The notes under the pieces were generated by a model. That model was not told the origin of the DNA. It was given only the letters and a program-made list of their open reading frames with translations, and searched no databases. Shown here in pieces: positions 1 to 8,619 of a stretch of 64,000 nt of DNA (the first letter of the stretch is position 1; every line of letters begins with the position of its first letter). The stretch lies in NCBI GenBank assembly GCA_947498705.1, contig CANMLW010000016.1:24106-88105 (forward strand), written 5' to 3'. The stretch is from an uncultured Aquimarina sp. Lineage in GTDB: Bacteria > Bacteroidota > Bacteroidia > Flavobacteriales > Flavobacteriaceae. Position numbers and translations under genes: made by a program.

Positions 1-6
1 ATAAAA

Positions 7-30
7 ACTGTAACGTTTTTTTGGAACAGT
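7..30 (-). terminator. Weak possible terminator after pnp
   Basis: ACTGT (7-11) pairs with ACAGT (26-30). Read on the minus strand this is a 5-bp stem followed by a T-rich run just past the pnp stop codon. The stem is short and the loop long, so this is only a candidate. Confidence 0.3.
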
Positions 31-42
31 CTTAAAAGAAAA

Positions 43-2235
43 TTAATTTTCTTTTTTCTCTCTACGAGGAGGTCTTCTATCTCCCTTTGGTTTATCACCA
101 CCTTCTGGTCTAGGAGGTCTTGGTAGAAGTGCTTTTCTAGATACTTTTTCTTTACGTGTTCTGGAGTCGATACCAAAATATTTTACGTCAAAAACATCAC
201 CCATGTTAACAACATCGCTAACATTTTCTGTGCGTTCCCAGGCAAGTTCTGATACATGTAATAAAACTTCATTTCCTGGTGCTTCTAGGTATTCTACCAC
301 AGCTCCAAAATCCAGCATTTTAATTACTTTCACTTCATAAACACTACCTACTTGAGGTTTGAAAGTAATCGCATCTATTTTTGCAAGTACTGCGTCGATT
401 CCTTCTTGATCAGTACCTAAAATTTCAACATTTCCTTCTTCTGTTACTGGGTCTTCGTTAATAACGATAGTAGTACCAGTTTCTTTTTGTAATTCCTGAA
501 TCACTTTTCCTCCTGGACCAATAAGAGCTCCTATGTAATCTCCAGGAATGGTTCTGGTAACCATTTTTGGAGCATGTGCTTTTACGTCTGCATTTGGATT
601 GGCAATAGTATCTGTTAGCTTTTCTAAGATATGTAAACGACCATCTGCAGCTTGTTTTAGTGCATTTACCAAAATTTCGTAAGAAAGTCCTTTTACTTTA
701 ATATCCATTTGGCAAGCGGTAATTCCGTCTGCAGTACCTGTTACTTTAAAGTCCATATCTCCAAGGTGATCTTCATCTCCAAGAATATCAGATAAAACTG
801 CATATTTTCCTGTTTCACCATCAGAGATTAATCCCATAGCAATACCAGAAACAGGTTTTTTAAGTTGTACCCCTGCATCCATCAACGCCATAGTACCAGA
901 ACATACGGTTGCCATAGATGACGATCCATTTGATTCTAATACTTCTGATACAACACGTACGGTGTATGGGCAATCAGAAGGAATCATACCTTTTAATGCT
1001 CTTTGCGCCAAATTACCATGTCCTACTTCTCTTCGTGAGGTACCTCTAATAGGTCTTGCTTCACCAGTAGAGAAAGGAGGGAAGTTGTAATGTAAGTAAA
1101 ATGTTTCTTCTCCTTCATACGATGGCATATCGATCTGATTTGCTTCTCTAGAAGTTCCTAGGGTAACTGTTGCTAGTGCTTGAGTTTCTCCTCTTGTAAA
1201 TATAGAAGAACCATGAGTAGATGGTAAATAATCAACTTCACACCATATAGGTCTTATTTCTGTCGTTTTTCTACCATCAAGTCTAAGACCTTCGTTTAAT
1301 GTTAGATCACGCACAGCAGCCTTTTCTGCTTTTGCATAATACTTAGAAACTAAGTCACCAAAATCTTCAAGTTCTTCTTCAGAAAAAGTACCTTCGATTT
1401 CTTCTTTAATAGCAGCAAATGCAGCACCTCTTTCATGTTTAGATGAACCTGCTTTTGCAACGGCATATACTTTGTCATATGCCATTTCATGAATTTTAGC
1501 AGCTAATTCTTCATCAGCTCTTTCTGGATCATATTCACGAGTTTCTTTTTTTCCGAAAGCTTCAGCTAATTTAAGTTGGGCTGCACATTGCACTTTTATG
1601 GCTTCGTGCGCAAACTTAATAGCTTCTACCATTTCTTCTTCTGAAATTTCATCCATTTCACCTTCAACCATCATAACAGAATCTGCAGAAGCACCGATTA
1701 CCATATCGATATCTGATTCGTCTAATTGGGTTCTGGTTGGATTGATGATAAATTCACCGTTTATCCTACCTACACGTACTTCTGATATAGCACACTCAAA
1801 AGGAAAATCTGATAATTGGATGGCAGCAGAAGCTGCTAATCCTGCCATGGCATCAGGCATCACATCTTCGTCATGAGACATTAATTGAATCATAACTTGT
1901 GTTTCGGCATGATAGTCTTTAGGGAAAAGAGGACGTAGTACACGATCCACTAGTCTCATTGTTAAAACCTCACCGTCACTAGGTCTAGCTTCTCTCTTGA
2001 AAAAACCTCCTGGATAACGACCTGCTGCAGCAAATTTTTCACGGTAATCTACCGTCAAGGGAAGAAAATCTACATCACTTTGTTTGTAGTTTGAAACAAC
2101 CGTACATAATAACATACACTTGCCAGATTGAACAACAACAGAACCGTGTGCCTGTTTTGCTAATTTTCCGGTTTCGATAGAAATTTCTCTACCATCACCT
2201 AGGTCAATGACCTCTCTATAAACTTTTGGAATCAT
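43..2235 (-). CDS. pnp: Polyribonucleotide nucleotidyltransferase (PNPase)
   Basis: Phosphorolytic 3'-5' exoribonuclease of mRNA decay, a cytoplasmic homotrimer. The 730 residues match the family length and show the full order: first RNase PH domain (about 10-145), helical linker, second RNase PH domain (about 320-540) with the Ser-rich phosphate-binding stretch SNGSSSMAT and the acidic motif DGITACQMD (D503, D511), KH domain (about 560-620) with its GPGG loop, and S1 domain (about 630-700). The tail is basic and proline-rich (RPPRPEGG, RRPPRREKK), perhaps an RNA-binding extension. It lies 232 bp downstream of rpsO on the same strand, the usual rpsO-pnp order. A terminator and two inverted repeats lie between the two genes, and no clear TAnnTTTG promoter was seen for pnp itself, so expression may depend on read-through or RNA processing. 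Confidence 0.97.
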   Translation of the reverse strand: MIPKVYREVIDLGDGREISIETGKLAKQAHGSVVVQSGKCMLLCTVVSNYKQSDVDFLPLTVDYREKFAAAGRYPGGFFKREARPSDGEVLTMRLVDRVLRPLFPKDYHAETQVMIQLMSHDEDVMPDAMAGLAASAAIQLSDFPFECAISEVRVGRINGEFIINPTRTQLDESDIDMVIGASADSVMMVEGEMDEISEEEMVEAIKFAHEAIKVQCAAQLKLAEAFGKKETREYDPERADEELAAKIHEMAYDKVYAVAKAGSSKHERGAAFAAIKEEIEGTFSEEELEDFGDLVSKYYAKAEKAAVRDLTLNEGLRLDGRKTTEIRPIWCEVDYLPSTHGSSIFTRGETQALATVTLGTSREANQIDMPSYEGEETFYLHYNFPPFSTGEARPIRGTSRREVGHGNLAQRALKGMIPSDCPYTVRVVSEVLESNGSSSMATVCSGTMALMDAGVQLKKPVSGIAMGLISDGETGKYAVLSDILGDEDHLGDMDFKVTGTADGITACQMDIKVKGLSYEILVNALKQAADGRLHILEKLTDTIANPNADVKAHAPKMVTRTIPGDYIGALIGPGGKVIQELQKETGTTIVINEDPVTEEGNVEILGTDQEGIDAVLAKIDAITFKPQVGSVYEVKVIKMLDFGAVVEYLEAPGNEVLLHVSELAWERTENVSDVVNMGDVFDVKYFGIDSRTRKEKVSRKALLPRPPRPEGGDKPKGDRRPPRREKKEN

Positions 2236-2293
2236 ATTATTTTTTGATTCTAACCTATCTGCTTTATATAGTAAAGCGATACGTTTTATTAAA

Positions 2294-2401
2294 CATTGGT
2301 TTCCGTCTTACTCGGGCGGACAAGGTTGTGTTGTTGTTGTGGTTGTTGTGCGACCAATGAAAAACTAAGGCATGCATTCTTATTTTATACAAATAAGAAT
2401 G
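2294..2401 (-). promoter_or_regulatory. Inverted repeats in the rpsO-pnp leader
   Basis: CATTCTTATTT (2375-2385) and AAATAAGAATG (2391-2401) form a perfect 11-bp stem with a 5-nt loop. A second, longer-range pair, CATTGGT (2294-2300) with ACCAATG (2353-2359), encloses GT-rich sequence. Both lie in the RNA upstream of pnp. In E. coli the pnp leader folds into an RNase III-processed hairpin used for autoregulation. A similar role here is an inference. Confidence 0.5.
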
Positions 2402-2435
2402 TTTTTATTTTAAAAATTAAGAGGTTACCTAAATT

Positions 2436-2464
2436 AAAAAGAGAGGCACAAAGCCTCTCTTTTT
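2436..2464 (-). terminator. Rho-independent terminator of rpsO
   Basis: Perfect 12-bp stem: AAAAAGAGAGGC (2436-2447), loop ACAAA, GCCTCTCTTTTT (2453-2464). On the minus strand the hairpin ends in a T-run directly after the rpsO stop codon. It is likely to separate rpsO output from pnp output. Confidence 0.85.
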
Positions 2465-2467
2465 TGA

Positions 2468-2737
2468 TTATTTTCTTAATCCTAATTCTTTTACAATTGC
2501 ACGATATCTCAAAATATCTTTCTTTTTAAGATAATCTAGTAAATCTCTACGCTTACCTACTAATTTTACCAAAGAACGCTCTGTATTATAATCTTTACGA
2601 TTCTTTTTTAAGTGTTCAGTAAGATGTGTAATTCTGTGCGTAAATAATGCAATTTGACCTTCTGCAGAACCACTGTCATTTTTTCCTTTACCGTGTTTTG
2701 CGAAGATTTCTTCTTTAATCTCTTTTGTTAAATACAT
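2468..2737 (-). CDS. rpsO: 30S ribosomal protein S15
   Basis: 89 residues, the standard length for S15, which binds 16S rRNA in the central domain of the small subunit. The conserved segment from GSAEGQIALFTHRI through LVGKRRDLLDYLKKKD to the C-terminal RYRAIVKELGLRK is intact. The gene is upstream of pnp on the same strand and is followed at once by a strong terminator. A TAnnTTTG promoter box lies 57 bp before the start codon. Confidence 0.98.
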   Translation of the reverse strand: MYLTKEIKEEIFAKHGKGKNDSGSAEGQIALFTHRITHLTEHLKKNRKDYNTERSLVKLVGKRRDLLDYLKKKDILRYRAIVKELGLRK

Positions 2738-2793
2738 TCCAATATTATTTAAATGATTTTTATGTACATGATATGCGCTTTGCTATCAGCCTG

Positions 2794-2801
2794 CAAATAT
2801 A
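2794..2801 (-). promoter_or_regulatory. -7 promoter box of rpsO
   Basis: Read on the minus strand: TATATTTG, an exact match to the Bacteroidota -7 element TAnnTTTG. At the expected -33 distance there is GTG in place of TTG. Confidence 0.6.
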
Positions 2802-2905
2802 CTGTTTTTTGATTAAGAATCACTTTTTATTAGAAAAATAAACTTTTTGGTTAAACCTTTTGAAAAAAAATGAATCCAAGTAAGATAACGTTAAAATTTA
2901 ACACT

Positions 2906-3730
2906 ATGAAAAACTACATTTTAAGAATTAGTACAACAATGTTTCTTATCCTTATTTTAATAGCTTGTAATAAGGATGAAACGAATGAAAGTTTGACAGA
3001 TGCCATTGATCTGGATGAAGCTAATTTTACTGCAAAAGTAGATACTGCCACAGAAGTACTTAGTGATACGTTTTTGCAAGTTTATGAATCTGAGGAAAAT
3101 CTTGCGAAAAGCCCTGTTCATCCTTACTTGCCAGATTGTGCAACAATAATTGTTGAGATTACTAATGCCTCTAAAGAAGTTACTATTGATTTTGGGTCAG
3201 AAGGATGTGATGTAAGAGGTCATTTAATCAAAGGGAAACTCAATATGTCATATGCAGCAAGCTTTGAAGCAGAGACCTTGGTTATAAATTATGATTTGGA
3301 AGATTTTTTTATTGATGATATTCAGTTTTCGGGATCTAAAACGGTGACACGTCAAAAAATGAATGATAACGGTAATCCACAATATACTATGGAGTTGGAT
3401 TTGAACATAACCTTTGAAGATGGAACGGTGGCATCAAGAAAAGGAACTAAAACCCGCGAATGGATAGAAGGAGCCCTAAATGGTAATTGGGGGGATAATG
3501 TTTTTCTTATTTCAGGATCTTGGGAAACCAATTTTGTAAACGGAAATACGCATAGTACAACTATTATAACACCATTGCGCAGGGAAGCTAGTTGTAGATT
3601 CTTGGTGAGTGGAGTAGTAGATCTGGTAAGAACCAATTATACAGGGACATTAAATTATGGCGATGGAATGTGTGATAATATAGCATTGTTTATAAATGAA
3701 GAAGGGGAGGAAAGAGAAATTAAGTTGTAG
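2906..3730 (+). CDS. Hypothetical lipoprotein
   Basis: 274 residues from the ATG at 2906. An in-frame ATG at 2870 would add 12 residues ahead of the signal peptide and is less likely. The signal peptide ends in a lipobox LIAC with Cys21 followed by NKDE, so it should be an acylated exported protein. The mature part is rich in acidic residues and beta-strand-like, with four further cysteines that could form disulfides (PDCATI, EGCDV, ASCRF, GMCDN). I do not recognise the family. It is divergent from rpsO and convergent with accD, sharing a bidirectional terminator with it. Confidence 0.75.
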   Translation: MKNYILRISTTMFLILILIACNKDETNESLTDAIDLDEANFTAKVDTATEVLSDTFLQVYESEENLAKSPVHPYLPDCATIIVEITNASKEVTIDFGSEGCDVRGHLIKGKLNMSYAASFEAETLVINYDLEDFFIDDIQFSGSKTVTRQKMNDNGNPQYTMELDLNITFEDGTVASRKGTKTREWIEGALNGNWGDNVFLISGSWETNFVNGNTHSTTIITPLRREASCRFLVSGVVDLVRTNYTGTLNYGDGMCDNIALFINEEGEEREIKL

Positions 3731-3753
3731 TTCTTTGTTGAGTATTATTCAAT

Positions 3754-3786
3754 AAAAAAAGCCTTTCTATTTAGAAAGGCTTTTTT
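3754..3786. terminator. Bidirectional terminator between lipoprotein gene and accD
   Basis: A-run, GCCTTTCTA (3761-3769), 2-nt loop, TAGAAAGGC (3772-3780), T-run. It is symmetrical and lies between two convergent genes, so it can serve both. Confidence 0.85.
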
Positions 3787-3803
3787 GTTATATGATCGAT
3801 TAT

Positions 3804-4661
3804 TTAATTTGAAAGTGGTCTGTTTAAGATCAAATTCAAATACAAATTTATCTTTTGTTTCAACTCATGTCTTGGTGTGATGAAATCCAAAAAGCCATGT
3901 TCTTTTAGAAATTCTGCCGTTTGGAATCCTTCAGGTAGTTCTTTTCCTGTAGTGTCCCTAACTACTCTAGGACCTGCAAAACCAATTAAAGCACCTGGTT
4001 CTGCAATGTTAATATCTCCTAACATAGCAAATGAAGCGGTAGTACCCCCTGTAGTTGGGTCGGTACATAACGATACATAAGGAATTCCAGCATCTGCCAA
4101 TTGCGCTAGTTTGGCAGAAGTTTTGGCAAGCTGCATTAATGATAATGCTGCTTCCATCATACGAGCACCTCCTGATTTAGAAATGATCATCAAAGGAACT
4201 TTGTGTTTTAGCGAATAATCTGCTGCTCTTGCAATTTTTTCACCTACAACGCTTCCCATAGAACCACCGATAAAAGAAAAATCCATACATGCCACTACCA
4301 AATCATTTCCATTTGATTTTCCTACTGCGGTACGAATTGCATCTTTTAGGTTTGTTTTTTCCTGAGCTTCCTTTAGTCTGTCAACATATTTCTTTTTATC
4401 CTCGAACTTAAGGGGATCCTTTGAGCTAAGGTTTTTGTCTAATTCCTTATACTTATTATCATCAAATAAGATTTCAAAATATTCTTTACTACCTATTCTA
4501 ACATGATAACCATCCTCTGGACTTACATAGAAATTTTTTTCAAGCTGTTCTGCATCTACGATTTTTCCAGTTGGTGATTTGTACCAAAGGCCTTTTGGAA
4601 CATCTTTTTTGTCCTCTGTTGGGGTTTGGATACCTTTTTGTGTTCTTTTAAACCAAGCCAT
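3804..4661 (-). CDS. accD: Acetyl-CoA carboxylase carboxyltransferase subunit beta
   Basis: Beta subunit of the carboxyltransferase that moves the carboxyl group from biotin to acetyl-CoA, the first step of fatty-acid synthesis. The 285 residues show the crotonase-like core, with the conserved SGGARMMEAALSLMQ, DPTTGGTTASFA and IGFAGPRVV segments. The N-terminal region aligns with the usual zinc ribbon, but all four zinc cysteines are missing: the places hold S29, T31, S47 and D50 (KSPTG and VSPED in place of KCxxC and VCPKC). The gene follows fbaA on the same strand after 52 bp and probably shares its transcript. Confidence 0.95.
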   Translation of the reverse strand: MAWFKRTQKGIQTPTEDKKDVPKGLWYKSPTGKIVDAEQLEKNFYVSPEDGYHVRIGSKEYFEILFDDNKYKELDKNLSSKDPLKFEDKKKYVDRLKEAQEKTNLKDAIRTAVGKSNGNDLVVACMDFSFIGGSMGSVVGEKIARAADYSLKHKVPLMIISKSGGARMMEAALSLMQLAKTSAKLAQLADAGIPYVSLCTDPTTGGTTASFAMLGDINIAEPGALIGFAGPRVVRDTTGKELPEGFQTAEFLKEHGFLDFITPRHELKQKINLYLNLILNRPLSN

Positions 4662-4713
4662 ATTGTTTGTATATTAAAATCTGGAATCTTATTTAAAGAC
4701 TTCAGTTTTGGTT

Positions 4714-5781
4714 CTATAATGTGTTTACATTATTTAAATCTTCAAAAGCTTTTTTAAGTCGGGTCTTGAAAGTTACTTCCCCTTCTCTTAACCACTTTCT
4801 TGGGTCATAATATTTTTTGTTAGGTTCTTCAGAACCTTCTGGATTACCTATTTGTGTTTTTAGATACTCGATTTTGGTATTCATGTAATCACGAATCCCT
4901 TCATTAAATGCAAACTGAAGATCAGTGTCGATATTCATTTTGATAACTCCATATCCAATAGCTTCTCTAATTTCTTCTAGAGTAGATCCACTACCTCCAT
5001 GAAAAACAAAGTCAATATGATTAGATTCTACATTGTATTTTTCTGAAATAAACTCCTGAGAATTTTTAAGGATTTTCGGAGTTAATTTTACATTTCCTGG
5101 CTTATATACCCCATGTACGTTCCCAAAAGCAGCAGCTACAGTAAACTTATCACTTACTTTACTTAGCTCTTCATAAGCATAAGCAACTTCTTCTGGTTGT
5201 GTATATAATTTAGAATCATCTACATCTGTATTGTCAACTCCATCCTCTTCACCACCTGTGATTCCTAGTTCTATTTCAAGTGTCATACCGATCTTACTCA
5301 TGCGATCTAGGTATGATTTACAAATATCAATATTTTCTTCTATAGGCTCTTCTGATAAGTCAATCATATGCGAGCTATACAGAGGTTTTCCTGTCTCTTT
5401 AAAAAACTTTTCTCCTTCATCTAATAAGCCGTCAATCCAAGGTAATAGTTTTTTAGCACAGTGATCGGTGTGTAGTATTACAGGTACACCATATGCTTCT
5501 GCCATTAAGTGAATGTGCTTGGCACCTGCAACAGCACCAGCTATGGCTGCTTTTTGGTTTTCATTTGATAAGCCTTTTCCGGCATTAAATTGTGCTCCAC
5601 CGTTTGAGAATTGAATAATTACAGGCGAGTTAATTTCTGCAGCTGTTTCTAAAACTGCATTAATCGAATTAGAACCGATTACATTAACTGCAGGTAAAGC
5701 AAAAGCTTTTTCTTTAGCATATTTAAATATAGCTTGCACTTCGTCTCCTGTAGCAACCCCTGGTTTGATGTTGTGACTCAT
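4714..5781 (-). CDS. fbaA: Class II fructose-bisphosphate aldolase
   Basis: Zinc-dependent aldolase of glycolysis and gluconeogenesis that splits fructose 1,6-bisphosphate. 355 residues, the size of the FbaA (type A) subgroup. Visible motifs are LHTDHCAKK (D106 and zinc ligand H107), the GGEEDGVDN loop with acidic ligands, the zinc histidines in NVHGVYKPG and VFHGGSGS, and the phosphate-binding MNIDTDLQ. It is the first gene of an apparent fbaA-accD unit, with a TAnnTTTG box 26 bp upstream of the start. Confidence 0.97.
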   Translation of the reverse strand: MSHNIKPGVATGDEVQAIFKYAKEKAFALPAVNVIGSNSINAVLETAAEINSPVIIQFSNGGAQFNAGKGLSNENQKAAIAGAVAGAKHIHLMAEAYGVPVILHTDHCAKKLLPWIDGLLDEGEKFFKETGKPLYSSHMIDLSEEPIEENIDICKSYLDRMSKIGMTLEIELGITGGEEDGVDNTDVDDSKLYTQPEEVAYAYEELSKVSDKFTVAAAFGNVHGVYKPGNVKLTPKILKNSQEFISEKYNVESNHIDFVFHGGSGSTLEEIREAIGYGVIKMNIDTDLQFAFNEGIRDYMNTKIEYLKTQIGNPEGSEEPNKKYYDPRKWLREGEVTFKTRLKKAFEDLNNVNTL

Positions 5782-5806
5782 AATTTAGTTTTGGTTTATA
5801 AGGCTA

Positions 5807-5814
5807 CAAAAATA
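5807..5814 (-). promoter_or_regulatory. -7 promoter box of fbaA-accD
   Basis: TATTTTTG on the minus strand matches TAnnTTTG. No exact TTG at -33. The rest of the 5782-5991 gap is AT-rich with nothing else recognised. Confidence 0.5.
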
Positions 5815-5991
5815 GTAAAATTATACTGAAACCTAAACCATAAAAAAATAGCTTTGTAACTTATATAGCTATGATAATTTATACCCTTTAATATTTAGAA
5901 TTACGTGATAAAACATGCTTTTTTTTCAAAATATATAAATATGACTGCATGATTATCTTTACAAGAAAGTAGTTAAGTTGTTGATATATGG

Positions 5992-8571
5992 TTAAAAAGG
6001 ATAGTTAATTCCAAAATTATAAACAGCTTCAGAGAAATTATACTTTTTGAACCACCTATTGTCTTCGTCACTAGCCGGGTTAAAAGTTTTAAATCCAATA
6101 TCGAGGCGTAATACAAAGAAGTTGAAATCATAACGAAAACCGAAACCACTTCCTACAGTGATTTCTTGTAGATCGTCCAAGCCAGAGAAAACGGCATCTT
6201 CATCTTCGATGTTATCTAACACATTCCAGATGTTACCGGCATCAATAAACAATGCTCCATGAAGCGCTCCTAATACATTAAACCTGTATTCTCCATTTAA
6301 TGCAATTTTCATATTGGCTTCATTAAACTGATCTTTACCTCCAGTACTTCCTGGGCCAAGGCCATAAACTACCCATGCACGATTGTCATTAGGACCTCCT
6401 CCAAAAAAACTTCGAGCAAACGGGATATTATTAGCGTTCCCAAAAGGAAGTGCAATTCCACCAAAGGCCCTGAAAGCAATAACACTTTTTCTTCCTAGAT
6501 CCCAGTGTTTTATATAGTCTAATTCTGCTTTCACATATTGAGAAAATTCTACTCCAAAAATTTCAAAACGGTCATTTTCATTTTTCTTTAAGTTCGTCAA
6601 ATTAGAAATAGTAGTTAATACATTACCTGCAAGTTCGATCTTTGCTTTAAATCTTGAATAGTCTTCGTCATAAAGATTTTCTCTATTATTTTTTGTAAAA
6701 CTATAATTAGATGCAAAAATAAGATTGTCTTCGGTTAGCCTTACTTTTCTTTCATCAATATCTTTGATTTCCTGTATTTGATCCGGAGTTAAATTTGAGT
6801 TAGTTTCTGACCCTAATGTTTGTGCAATAAAACCATTTGCACCATCTGGAATACGTAAAGCAACATTGTTTATGTTTGGTTCTTCATTTGCAGGTTGCAA
6901 AAAGAACGAAGAACTGGGGTCAAGTACTTGCAGTGCAATGTCATTTAGTCTATTGTAGGATACATTATATATATTAAAGTAATTACTGGTGTTTAAATTC
7001 CTAACATATTGCGTATTGATAATATCTATTTGATGTGATAAGATGTTGCTTGGTTTCCATCTGTAATTAAAAACCCCTGTTGCATTTTGTTTATCCAAAC
7101 CTATATTTTGCTGGATGTTTGTCCCGAAAATAAGGTTGGTTGTTGGAGACATGTGTTTGGGGATAAGCTTATTTACATTGAGAGGGAAAAGTATTTTAGG
7201 AAACGATAGTTTTACATCAGTACCTACCTCTGATATGTTAAAGAATTTTTCACCCCCGTCTACTGCATCACTAGATGATCCGATACTACCACGGGCAGAT
7301 ATTTCTAAAATTTCTGCACCTCTAAAAACATTCCTTATTAATAAAGAGCCACCAAAACCAATTCCGAATGCTTGGATACTAGAAGTAGAAACATCAAAAT
7401 CTATGTTAGTGCTGTATTTTTTTTTGGGTGTAAGTAATATATTAGCAATAAGGCTCTTTCCTGTAGGGTCTTTTGGGTCGGTATTGTATCTAATATTGGG
7501 GTATTTAAAAGCTCTAAGATTATTAATCTGATTGTAAGTAAATGTTCGGTCTTTATCTTTAAATATTTCACCAGGAGTGATAAGTACCGCATTTGTGATG
7601 GCTTTTTTTGTGTAATTAATCTTATCAAATCCATAGATGGAATATCCTTTATAGAAAGCAGTATCTTTAGGAGTTTTATTTCGATTTTGAAATGTGTAAT
7701 CTGTAAAAATATTAACCTTACTTACTTTGTGAACTTTAAAAGGGATTTTGGCTACAGAATCTCCAGATGTAACGGTTCTGTTTTTAATAAGTAAGTTTAG
7801 ATTCACTTTGTGGTCTGTATTTACTGTATCGGCATCAAATTTTATAAATTCTTTTTCAAAATTATATAATCCAGAGTTTCTGTAAAGCGATGTTAATCGG
7901 TCTCGTTCTGTTTCAATATCTAGCGTTTTAAATTGCTTTCCTTTTATAATTAAAGATTTTTCTGAATTATATTTGTAAATAGAATCGGCAACACGAGATT
8001 CTATTTTGGTGCGTAACGAGTCAATTATATAAGGATCCCTTAGTGTAATATGATAATCTACAGAAGCCTTTTTATTGTTTTTTGTATTGATTTTATAGGC
8101 TGTTTCAACATTAAACCAACCATTATTCCAGAAATAAGCTTGCAGTTGTTTTGTAGAACGTTTTATTTTGGATTCATCTATGATAGAAGGAGACTCTCCT
8201 GTGCTTCTAATCCAATCATTGATTCCGGATAATCCAACCCCCAATCTGTCTACCTGTTTTTTAGAAAGTAAATTTGTGATTCTCTTTTTTCGATTCGGTT
8301 TTCGGTGTAACCAATCTTGGTATAAAGAATCTTGATCTACTGATGCAAGATTATAAAGATGAAGACGAATAGGAATACCTAATAATTTTGTGTTAGGTTT
8401 TAAGTGTAACAGATTGTATATTTTAGAATCCTTGCTTAGGGTACTATCAATAAAAACCTGATTCTTATCTAATAAATATTCCTGCTCAGGAACTCTTTTT
8501 ACCGCATCACATGAAAATAAAAAAGTGGTGATTAAGGTAATTAATAATATTTTTGTCTGAAAATGTTTCAA
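5992..8571 (-). CDS. tamL: TamL-type BamA-family outer-membrane assembly lipoprotein
   Basis: 859 residues. The N-terminus is a lipoprotein signal with lipobox LFSC (Cys21). POTRA-like repeats fill about 30-430 and a 16-strand-type Omp85 barrel the rest, ending in phenylalanine (FGINYPF) as barrel proteins do. Recognisable barrel signatures are the FGGGPNDNRAWVVYGLGPGS loop and the GSGFGFRYDF and LDIGFKTFNP strands near the end. In Bacteroidota, BamA-family proteins with a lipid anchor are called TamL and are thought to work with TamB in outer-membrane biogenesis. The symbol rests on the lipobox plus Omp85 architecture. No tamB is in the window. The promoter overlaps the start of the divergent methyltransferase gene. 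Confidence 0.85.
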   Translation of the reverse strand: MKHFQTKILLITLITTFLFSCDAVKRVPEQEYLLDKNQVFIDSTLSKDSKIYNLLHLKPNTKLLGIPIRLHLYNLASVDQDSLYQDWLHRKPNRKKRITNLLSKKQVDRLGVGLSGINDWIRSTGESPSIIDESKIKRSTKQLQAYFWNNGWFNVETAYKINTKNNKKASVDYHITLRDPYIIDSLRTKIESRVADSIYKYNSEKSLIIKGKQFKTLDIETERDRLTSLYRNSGLYNFEKEFIKFDADTVNTDHKVNLNLLIKNRTVTSGDSVAKIPFKVHKVSKVNIFTDYTFQNRNKTPKDTAFYKGYSIYGFDKINYTKKAITNAVLITPGEIFKDKDRTFTYNQINNLRAFKYPNIRYNTDPKDPTGKSLIANILLTPKKKYSTNIDFDVSTSSIQAFGIGFGGSLLIRNVFRGAEILEISARGSIGSSSDAVDGGEKFFNISEVGTDVKLSFPKILFPLNVNKLIPKHMSPTTNLIFGTNIQQNIGLDKQNATGVFNYRWKPSNILSHQIDIINTQYVRNLNTSNYFNIYNVSYNRLNDIALQVLDPSSSFFLQPANEEPNINNVALRIPDGANGFIAQTLGSETNSNLTPDQIQEIKDIDERKVRLTEDNLIFASNYSFTKNNRENLYDEDYSRFKAKIELAGNVLTTISNLTNLKKNENDRFEIFGVEFSQYVKAELDYIKHWDLGRKSVIAFRAFGGIALPFGNANNIPFARSFFGGGPNDNRAWVVYGLGPGSTGGKDQFNEANMKIALNGEYRFNVLGALHGALFIDAGNIWNVLDNIEDEDAVFSGLDDLQEITVGSGFGFRYDFNFFVLRLDIGFKTFNPASDEDNRWFKKYNFSEAVYNFGINYPF

Positions 8572-8590
8572 TCCTTACTTATTATTGATC

Positions 8591-8619
8591 CAAAAATACA
8601 CTATTTGTATGGTTAGCAA
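8591..8619 (-). promoter_or_regulatory. Promoter of tamL, inside the start of the divergent gene
   Basis: On the minus strand: TTG (8619-8617), 18-nt spacer, TATTTTTG (8598-8591). Both elements of the Bacteroidota consensus are present. The -33 element lies inside the first codons of the plus-strand gene starting at 8609. Confidence 0.65.

Noticed and set aside
1598..1876. Plus-strand 92-codon frame opposite pnp
   Set aside because: Antisense to a conserved region of pnp, with a Ser/Ile-rich product and no start signals.
2296..2529. Plus-strand 77-codon frame across the rpsO-pnp gap
   Set aside because: It runs through the rpsO terminator and into antisense rpsO. The Cys-rich start is the product of the GT-rich leader.
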